Shown here: piece by piece, positions 58,920 to 64,000 of the stretch
Layout: each line of letters starts with the position of its first letter
Position numbering within the stretch: position 1 is the first letter of the stretch
Assembly (NCBI RefSeq): GCF_004402705.1
Contig: NZ_SOFM01000043.1
Span: forward strand, 76,301 to 140,300
Reading direction: 5' to 3'
Length of the DNA stretch: 64,000 nucleotides
From: Cryobacterium mannosilyticum
Lineage (GTDB): Bacteria > Actinomycetota > Actinomycetes > Actinomycetales > Microbacteriaceae
Translations under genes and position numbers: made by a program
Notes under the pieces: generated by a model
Database searches by the model: none
What the model was told of the DNA's origin: nothing
Seen by the model: only the letters and a program-made list of their open reading frames with translations

Positions 58920-59600
58920 CTACTTGGTGGCGACGGTGATCTTCGCGATGCCGACGAGGAGCTGGTCGGCGACGGCCTCCGTCTTGAACGTGCTGTTCAG
59001 CAGGCCGGCGGCCTCGGCGGAGATGTGCACGGTGGTGCCTTCGAGGATGGCGTTGTCGCCGTCCATCTGCAGCGGCTTGAGCGTGCCGCCGTAGAGGTTG
59101 AAGAGCAACACCTGGGTGGCCGCGGAGGTGCCGTTGACGCTGACGTCACCGAACAGCTTCGAGGAGCCGGGGTCGATGGTGAAGTTGGTCAGTTCGACCG
59201 TCGTGTCGCCGGCGGTCAGCGAGAAGCCGGAACCCTCGTGCTCGATCGAGCCCTGGACGAACGGACGGTAGCTCTCGTTCGGGTCGTAGTAGTCCACGTT
59301 CCCGCCGGTGATCGGGAAGTGCAGGCTGCCGTCGACCAGGGTGGCGGTTCCGACGGTGCCGGGGGTGAGGCCCAGGCTGGTCAGCGCCGCGGCGAAGTCG
59401 GCGTCGAGGAGAACGGCGGTGTCGACGCCCTTGAGCGAGGGGATCGAGGCGACGGGCTTCGGGGTGGCCTCGGCGGAGGAGGACGCGGACGGCTTGGCGG
59501 CCGACCCGGTGGCCTCGGCGCCGCTGGAGCACGCGGCGAGGCCGGCGATGAGCAGTCCGGCAGTGGCGAGGCTGATGGTGGCCTTGGAGAATGAACGCAT
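58920..59600 (-). CDS. Secreted lipoprotein, unknown function
   Basis: 226 residues from ATG 59600, with AAAGGGA 6 bp upstream. Signal peptide and lipobox: TISLATAGLLIAGLAACSSG, lipidated Cys near residue 24. A Ser/Ala/Glu/Pro linker (about 25-50) follows, then a beta-rich domain: PITGGNVDYYDPNESYRPFV, GSIEHEGSGFSLTAGDTTVE, NFTIDPGSSKLFGDVSV, and HISAEAAGLLNSTFKTEA. The T-x-EAA-LLN-TF ending occurs in other actinobacterial exported proteins of unknown role. It is probably anchored in the membrane facing the wall. The frame extends upstream but is not coding there. Confidence 0.85.
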   Translation of the reverse strand: MRSFSKATISLATAGLLIAGLAACSSGAEATGSAAKPSASSSAEATPKPVASIPSLKGVDTAVLLDADFAAALTSLGLTPGTVGTATLVDGSLHFPITGGNVDYYDPNESYRPFVQGSIEHEGSGFSLTAGDTTVELTNFTIDPGSSKLFGDVSVNGTSAATQVLLFNLYGGTLKPLQMDGDNAILEGTTVHISAEAAGLLNSTFKTEAVADQLLVGIAKITVATK

Positions 59601-59740
59601 GGTGTGATCCCTTTGTCTGTGTGGTTGGTCTGTGGGGTGTTGCTGTGAAGGTGGAGCAGCTTGTGGTGCTGACAATGGTTCGGTTCGAACGCCGAATCGG
59701 TTTGGAAAAAACCCACACCGGTTCGAAATCTCCGGATCGG

Positions 59741-59756
59741 CCGCGTGATCACGCGG
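59741..59756. promoter_or_regulatory. 16-bp perfect palindrome upstream of lipoprotein
   Basis: CCGCGTGATCACGCGG, about 140 bp before the lipoprotein start. Two TTCGAACCG repeats (minus strand) lie between it and the gene. Together they look like regulator sites, but no regulator is linked. The 59601-59874 gap otherwise holds only the terminator at 59801. Confidence 0.4.
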
Positions 59757-59800
59757 CTCTTCCGCGGATGGAGCGCCGCCGCCGCGGTCGCCCGGGCACG

Positions 59801-59828
59801 AAAAAGCGGCCGAGGAATCCTCGGCCGC
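59801..59828 (-). terminator. Intrinsic terminator of the Rv3259-like gene
   Basis: On the minus strand, GCGGCCGAGG-ATT-CCTCGGCCGC followed by TTTTT; 10-bp arms, about 46 bp after the gene's stop. Confidence 0.88.
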
Positions 59829-59874
59829 GTGGGTGGGCTGTCGCCGGCCGGCGTTCGCCTGGCAGTGGCGGAAG

Positions 59875-60327
59875 CTAGAAGTGGCGGAACCGGTCCGGTG
59901 CCAGGTCCCAGGGGTCCTTGCCCAGCAGTTCCGCGATGGCGCGGAACACGCAGCTCTCGATGACCATCCTCCGGTGCAGGTCGTCATTGCGGTGCAGCCG
60001 GGTGAGGCGCTGGATCGGCAGCCGGTAGAAGACGATCCGGCGTTCCGCGGCGGTCACGGTCCACCGCTCGACCCCGACGCCGGGGATCACCGCGTACGGT
60101 CCGGCCGCCACCTCGAAGGTGACGTCGCTGAGTTCGTCCGGCCAGACCGAGCGCAGATAGTCGATGGTCGAGGCCAGCGTCATGTCGAACTGGCTGATCC
60201 TGGTCTGCAGAGGCGGCAGGAAAGGTCCGGTGACCGAGCTGCGGATGCCGCGGCCGTGCCGGTCACGGCCCCGGCCGCGTCGGGTCGGCGCGGGCGTCGG
60301 TGCGGCGGCGCGGCGGATTCGGGACAT
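59875..60327 (-). CDS. Rv3259-like (metallopeptidase-family annotated) protein lacking HExxH
   Basis: 150 residues from ATG 60327. After a basic, Arg-rich N-terminus (about 1-35) it reads PPLQTRISQFDMTLASTIDY, then RRIVFYRLPIQRLTRLHRND, and VFRAIAELLGKDPWDLAP. This resembles the actinobacterial Rv3259 family, often annotated as a zincin-like metallopeptidase, but the HExxH zinc motif is absent (positions read VFRAIAELLG), so it is unlikely to be a protease. It diverges from the DUF3499 gene over 43 bp; the same gene pair is adjacent in mycobacteria. Confidence 0.75.
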   Translation of the reverse strand: MSRIRRAAAPTPAPTRRGRGRDRHGRGIRSSVTGPFLPPLQTRISQFDMTLASTIDYLRSVWPDELSDVTFEVAAGPYAVIPGVGVERWTVTAAERRIVFYRLPIQRLTRLHRNDDLHRRMVIESCVFRAIAELLGKDPWDLAPDRFRHF

Positions 60328-60333
60328 GGTCAC

Positions 60334-60363
60334 ATCCTAGTTCCGGCGCGGTGAGGGTAGCCT
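60334..60363. promoter_or_regulatory. Facing leaderless -10 elements of a divergent gene pair
   Basis: Minus-strand TAGGAT (60334-60339) is 6 bp before ATG 60327; plus-strand TAGCCT (60358-60363) is 7 bp before ATG 60371. Only 18 bp separate the two, so any -35 regions must overlap the other promoter and the genes should be co-regulated. Confidence 0.6.
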
Positions 60364-60370
60364 GAAGGCA

Positions 60371-60589
60371 ATGTCTTCCAGGCCCTGTTCCCGCGTCGCC
60401 TGCCCGGATGAGTCCGTGGCTACCCTTACCTTCGACTACGGCGATTCGATGGCCGTGCTCGGGCCGCTTTCCCTGGTGCGGGAACCGCACAGTTTCGACC
60501 TGTGCGACCGGCACGCACGCCTCACCTCGGCGCCCCAGGGCTGGCAGCTCGTGCGGCTGCGCACGATGCCGGCTCAGCCTCGCGACTAG
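60371..60589 (+). CDS. DUF3499-family protein
   Basis: 72 residues. CSRVACPDESVATLTFDYGD, then MAVLGPLSLVREPHSFDLCD and HARLTSAPQGWQLVRL match DUF3499 with its paired Cys (C-x4-C and D-L-C-x2-H, possibly a zinc site). It is shorter than most members, which carry an extra C-terminal tail. Function unknown; conserved beside manB, whiB2 and Rv3259-like genes in actinobacteria. TAGCCT lies 7 bp before the ATG with no ribosome site. Confidence 0.88.
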   Translation: MSSRPCSRVACPDESVATLTFDYGDSMAVLGPLSLVREPHSFDLCDRHARLTSAPQGWQLVRLRTMPAQPRD

Positions 60590-60619
60590 GTTCACGCTCG
60601 AACCGATCCCACCGGGCGG

Positions 60620-60702
60620 CGTTACGGTCAGGTTTCGGCCCGTGCCTGTCGGTGCGGGCCCCGTTACGGTCTGGTTTCGCGCCGCGCGTGTCGTTTCGGG
60701 CC
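60620..60702 (+). repeat. Two ~41-bp tandem direct repeats upstream of permease
   Basis: Copies start CGTTACGGTCAGGTTTCG (60620) and CGTTACGGTCTGGTTTCG (60662), period 42, both ending GGGCC. They occupy the 200-bp gap before the permease. Followed at about 60750 by a short GCCCGG/CCGGGC hairpin. Confidence 0.85.
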
Positions 60703-60789
60703 TTCATGAGGCCGACATAGATTGAACGGACACCCCTGAACGAGTGCCCGGCCCGACCGGGTGCCCGTTCGCGATGACCTTGGAGTCTC

Positions 60790-62265
60790 ATGGCGTTCCT
60801 GCCGAAAACCGACCATTCACCGGCGACGACGGGCGGGAGTGACAGCCAGCTCGCCCATACGCTCAAGCCGCGCCACCTCTCGATGATCGCCATCGCCGGG
60901 GTGATCGGGGCCGGCCTGTTCGTCGGTTCGGGGGCGGCCATCCAGCAGGCCGGGCCGGGCATCCTCGTCGCCTACGCCGCGGCCGGCCTTGTGGTGATCC
61001 TGGTCATGCGGATGCTGGGGGAGATGGCCGCCGCCCACCCGGAGACCGGCTCGTTTTCCAGCTACGCCGACAAGGCGCTCGGGCGCTGGGCCGGCCTGAG
61101 CATCGGCTGGTTGTACGCGTGGTTCTGGATCATCGTCCTCGGCATCGAGGCAACCGCGGGTGCCGCGATCGTGCACCGCTGGATCCCGGCGGTCGACCAG
61201 TGGGTGTGGGCGCTGGTGCTGATGGTGCTGTTGACCCTGACCAACGTCGCCTCGGTGAAGATGTTCGGTGAGTTCGAGTTCTGGTTCGCGTCGATCAAGG
61301 TGGCCGCCATCGCGATCTTCCTGCTGCTCGGCGTCGTCGCCATCCTGGGCCTGATGCCCGGACTCGACGCGCCGGGCCTCAGCAACCTCACGGGTCGCGG
61401 CGGGTTCTTCCCCAGCGGCAGCGGCGCGGTCCTCGGTGGCGTTCTCGTGGTCGTGTTCTCGTTCTTCGGGGCCGAGATCGCCACGATCGCGGCCGGCGAG
61501 TCCGAGAATCCGGTCGACGCCGTGAAGAAGGCGGTCAAGTCGACCGTCTGGCGCATCCTCGTCTTCTACATCGGGTCCATCGCCATCGTGGTCACCCTGC
61601 TGCCCTGGGACAGTGCTTCCGTCGCCAAGAGCCCCTACGTCGCAGTGATCGAGCTCTACGGCATCCCCGGCGCCGGCGCCATCATGGACGTCATCGTGCT
61701 GACCAGCGTGCTCTCCTGCCTGAACTCCGGGCTCTACACGGCGAGCCGGATGCTGTTCTCCCTGTCCGTGCGCGGCGACGCGCCGGCCGCCTGGTCCCGG
61801 GTCTCGACCAGTGGGGTGCCCCGCACCGCGGTGCTGGCTTCAACCGTGGTCGGCTTCATCACGGTGGGGCTCAACTACCTCGCCCCCGACACCGTGTTCC
61901 TGTTCCTGGTGAACACGTCCGGCGCGATCGCCCTGCTGGTCTGGCTCGTCATCGCCGTCTCCCAGCTCATCCTCCGCCGCCGGATGGGCGCGGAGGCCGC
62001 GGGCCGGCTTTCCCTGAAGATGTGGGCGTTCCCCTACCTCACCTGGTTCGCCATCGTCAGCATCGTCGCCCTGCTCGTCGGGATGGCCATTCTCGAGAAG
62101 ACCAGGCAGGAACTGCTGATGTCGCTCCTCCTGGCCGCCGTCGTGGCCGGGATCGGCCTGTGGCGGTACCGGGGCGACACCCGCCCTGGGAAGGCTGCGC
62201 GCAAGACGGATGCTCTGGAACCCGCCCCCGACGCCGCAGGCGAACCGGTCGGCTCCGCCCGCTGA
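60790..62265 (+). CDS. Amino-acid permease, APC superfamily (GabP/AnsP-like)
   Basis: 491 residues with twelve helices. Opening LKPRHLSMIAIAGVIGAGLF carries the G-x-G-x-x-G substrate loop of APC permeases; GEMAAAHPETGSFSSYADKA and SFFGAEIATIAAGESENPVD follow, as in GABA, proline or asparagine permeases. It imports an amino acid by proton symport; which one is not clear. A C-terminal cytoplasmic tail is Ala/Pro-rich. An 85-bp element starts 13 bp after its stop. Confidence 0.9.
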   Translation: MAFLPKTDHSPATTGGSDSQLAHTLKPRHLSMIAIAGVIGAGLFVGSGAAIQQAGPGILVAYAAAGLVVILVMRMLGEMAAAHPETGSFSSYADKALGRWAGLSIGWLYAWFWIIVLGIEATAGAAIVHRWIPAVDQWVWALVLMVLLTLTNVASVKMFGEFEFWFASIKVAAIAIFLLLGVVAILGLMPGLDAPGLSNLTGRGGFFPSGSGAVLGGVLVVVFSFFGAEIATIAAGESENPVDAVKKAVKSTVWRILVFYIGSIAIVVTLLPWDSASVAKSPYVAVIELYGIPGAGAIMDVIVLTSVLSCLNSGLYTASRMLFSLSVRGDAPAAWSRVSTSGVPRTAVLASTVVGFITVGLNYLAPDTVFLFLVNTSGAIALLVWLVIAVSQLILRRRMGAEAAGRLSLKMWAFPYLTWFAIVSIVALLVGMAILEKTRQELLMSLLLAAVVAGIGLWRYRGDTRPGKAARKTDALEPAPDAAGEPVGSAR

Positions 62266-62278
62266 GCGCCCGTCCCCG

Positions 62279-62363
62279 GTCGAATTCGACGGAGATTTTC
62301 GCTGATTCGGCCCGGAATCCCGTTCTCGGGCCTGTTCTGGCCAAAATCTCCGTCGAATTTGAC
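62279..62363 (-). repeat. 85-bp palindromic-end element, copy 4 (reverse)
   Basis: Begins GTCGAATTCGACGGAGATTT and ends with the complement of GTCAAATTCGACGGAGATTT; arms match over 21 bp apart from one base. It fills the gap between the permease stop and the ahcY promoter. Same orientation as copy 2. Confidence 0.93.
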
Positions 62364-62377
62364 GAGGCAGGGGATGG

Positions 62378-62383
62378 CAGGAT
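62378..62383 (+). promoter_or_regulatory. -10-like CAGGAT for leaderless ahcY
   Basis: CAGGAT, 6 bp before ATG 62390, no ribosome site. The 85-bp element ends 14 bp upstream, where a -35 would lie. Confidence 0.4.
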
Positions 62384-62389
62384 GGTGGT

Positions 62390-63877
62390 ATGACTGTCGT
62401 CGCGTCCCCTTCATCCACCGTGCCCGCCTTCCGGATCGCCAATCTGGCGCTCGCCGAGGCCGGCCGCCACCAACTCCGCCTCGCGGAGAATGAGATGCCC
62501 GGGCTGATGGCCCTCCGCGCCGAATTCGGCGAATCGAAGCCGCTCGCCGGCGCCCGTATCGCCGGATCCCTGCACATGACGGTGCAGACCGCCGTGCTGA
62601 TCGAGACGCTCGTCGCCCTCGGCGCCCAGGTCCGCTGGGCCAGCTGCAACATCTTCTCCACCCAGGACGACGCCGCCGCGGCCATTGCGGTCGGGCCCAC
62701 GGGCACCCCCGAGGCCCCGGCCGGCGTTCCGGTCTTCGCCTGGAAGGGAGAGACGCTCGAGGACTACTGGTGGTGCACCGAGCAGATCTTCGACTGGAGC
62801 ACCGAGGCCGCCGCCGCGGGGGAGACCTGGACCGGCCCGAACATGATCCTCGATGACGGCGGCGACGCCACGATGCTCGTGCACAAGGGCCGCGAATTCG
62901 AGCAGGCCGGCGCGGTGCCCGACGCCACGGAGGCCGACAGCCACGAATACCGGGTCGTCCTCGACGTCCTCCGCCGGTCGCTGGCCACGTCGACGGACCG
63001 CTGGACCGTCATCGCCGCCGCCATCGCCGGGGTGACCGAGGAGACCACGACCGGTGTGCACCGGCTCTACGAACTCGCCGGCGCCGGCAGCCTGCTCTTC
63101 CCGGCGATCAACGTGAACGACTCGGTCACCAAGTCGAAGTTCGACAACAAGTACGGCATCCGCCACTCGCTGCCCGACGGACTCAACCGGGCCACCGACG
63201 TGCTCATCGGCGGTAAGGTCGTTTTCGTCGCCGGCTACGGTGACGTCGGCAAGGGCGCCGCCGAGGCGCTCCGAGGCCAGGGTGCCCGGGTGATCGTGAG
63301 TGAGATCGACCCGATCAACGCCCTGCAGGCAGCGATGGACGGGTTCCAGGTCGCCCGGATCGAATCCGTCGTCGAACAGGTCGACATCTTCGTCAGCGGC
63401 ACCGGCAACTTCAACGTCATCGGGGTCGACCACATGCTCCGGATGAAGCATCTCGCGATCATCGCCAACGTCGGTCACTTCGACAACGAAATCGACATGG
63501 CGGCGTTGGAATCCCTGCCCGGCGCGGTCAGGGTCGAGATCAAGCCGCAGGTGGACGAGTGGCACCTGCCGAGCGGACGCAGCGTTCTTGTGCTCTCGGA
63601 GGGACGCCTGATGAACCTGGGCAACGCCACCGGGCACCCCTCGTTCGTGATGAGCAACTCATTCACCAACCAGGTGCTCGCCCAGATCGAGCTGTACTGC
63701 TACCCGGAGAAGTACCCGGTCGGCGTGTACGTGCTGCCGAAGCACCTCGACGAGAAGGTCGCCAGGCTGCACCTGGACGCGCTCGGCGTCGAACTGACCG
63801 TGCTCACTCCCGCGCAGTCCGCCTACATCGGCGTGCCGATCGACGGCCCGTACAAGGTCGACCACTACCGCTACTGA
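62390..63877 (+). CDS. ahcY: Adenosylhomocysteinase (SAH hydrolase)
   Basis: 495 residues, full length, ending in the conserved PYKVDHYRY. Marks: SLHMTVQTAVLIETLVALGA, ASCNIFSTQDDAAAAIA, NVNDSVTKSKFDNKYGIRHS with the active Lys/Asp, VFVAGYGDVGKGAAEALRGQ NAD site, and VGHFDNEIDM. It splits S-adenosylhomocysteine to adenosine and homocysteine, protecting methyltransferases such as those in this window. The -10-like CAGGAT lies 6 bp before the ATG without a ribosome site. Ends before a stem-loop at 63902. Confidence 0.96.
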   Translation: MTVVASPSSTVPAFRIANLALAEAGRHQLRLAENEMPGLMALRAEFGESKPLAGARIAGSLHMTVQTAVLIETLVALGAQVRWASCNIFSTQDDAAAAIAVGPTGTPEAPAGVPVFAWKGETLEDYWWCTEQIFDWSTEAAAAGETWTGPNMILDDGGDATMLVHKGREFEQAGAVPDATEADSHEYRVVLDVLRRSLATSTDRWTVIAAAIAGVTEETTTGVHRLYELAGAGSLLFPAINVNDSVTKSKFDNKYGIRHSLPDGLNRATDVLIGGKVVFVAGYGDVGKGAAEALRGQGARVIVSEIDPINALQAAMDGFQVARIESVVEQVDIFVSGTGNFNVIGVDHMLRMKHLAIIANVGHFDNEIDMAALESLPGAVRVEIKPQVDEWHLPSGRSVLVLSEGRLMNLGNATGHPSFVMSNSFTNQVLAQIELYCYPEKYPVGVYVLPKHLDEKVARLHLDALGVELTVLTPAQSAYIGVPIDGPYKVDHYRY

Positions 63878-63901
63878 CGCCCGTCTCGTTCCCGCAGGTC
63901 G

Positions 63902-63940
63902 CGCGCCCGCATCCGTTCTCACCGAGCGGATGCGGGCGCG
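63902..63940 (+). terminator. Stem-loop after ahcY, probable terminator
   Basis: CGCGCCCGCATCCG, 11-nt loop, CGGATGCGGGCGCG: 14-bp perfect arms, then TCGTCGTTCT. The T-run is weak, but no gene follows to the window end. Confidence 0.75.
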
Positions 63941-64000
63941 TCGTCGTTCTGCGCTTCGTACGAGGTACGCGGTTCGGGGTCGGGAGAGTGCAGTTTTTGC

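Noticed and set aside
35599..62363. 85-bp elements as a CRISPR array
   Set aside because: Copies are kilobases apart, in both orientations, without regular spacers or cas genes.
1..64000. tRNA, rRNA, prophage or insertion sequence
   Set aside because: No cloverleaf-like stretch, rRNA signature, transposase or integrase seen by eye on either strand.

Overview
The window comes from a high-GC Gram-positive actinobacterium, most likely a Microbacteriaceae member. The evidence is a WhiB-type regulator, DUF3499 and DUF5719 proteins, a WbbL-type rhamnosyltransferase, an actinobacterial manA / whiB / sahH-type neighbourhood, many ATGA/GTGA gene overlaps, and several genes that look leaderless. No rRNA, tRNA, CRISPR array or recognisable transposase was seen.

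Left part (about 1-26.3 kb): a cell-surface polysaccharide locus, visibly less GC-rich than the rest (roughly high 50s % by eye, against about 70% to the right). In order it holds: a partial membrane protein; GT61, WxcM/FdtC-like acetyltransferase, GT2 and a polysaccharide-module protein (all minus); FdtA-FdtB-like amino-sugar enzymes, a pyruvyl transferase and a coiled-coil protein (plus); a WbbL rhamnosyltransferase; a Wzm/Wzt ABC exporter; an 858-residue GT2-GT4 fusion; two secreted repeat proteins; a DUF2142 membrane protein; a ceramidase-like protein; a polyprenyl-phosphate-type GT2 with GtrA; a dehydrogenase/aminotransferase pair facing an LpxA-family acyltransferase; and a second DUF2142 protein. 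The locus appears to make, export and decorate a glycan containing a 3-amino-3,6-dideoxyhexose and possibly a 3-amino-GlcNAc-type sugar.

Middle part (26.3-35.5 kb): a high-GC second set of glycan genes: two GT4, three GT2, a Wzx-like flippase and two adjacent Wzy/WaaL-like polymerase/ligase proteins.

Right part (35.7-64 kb): core and accessory metabolism. A sulfide/persulfide operon (CoA-disulfide reductase-rhodanese, rhodanese, CstR) sits behind a perfect palindromic operator. It is followed by an acyl-CoA dehydrogenase, manA, an AbiEi-like/DUF559 nuclease-like gene, a GlxA-type regulator, galE, whiB, a large GT2-membrane protein with DUF5719, an MTA-phosphorylase-like gene with an epimerase, a two-component system, a GT2/DUF2064/methyltransferase operon, a membrane molybdopterin oxidoreductase, a GT87-like mannosyltransferase, a lipoprotein, an Rv3259-like and a DUF3499 gene, an amino-acid permease and S-adenosylhomocysteinase.

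The most unusual structure is a family of four interspersed elements, each exactly 85 bp, with near-palindromic ends and a diverged centre (35599, 40658, 41892, 62279). They occur only in the right-hand part. Two of them, in opposite orientation, bracket the AbiEi-like/DUF559 gene and give a 1.3-kb unit that looks like a composite element.
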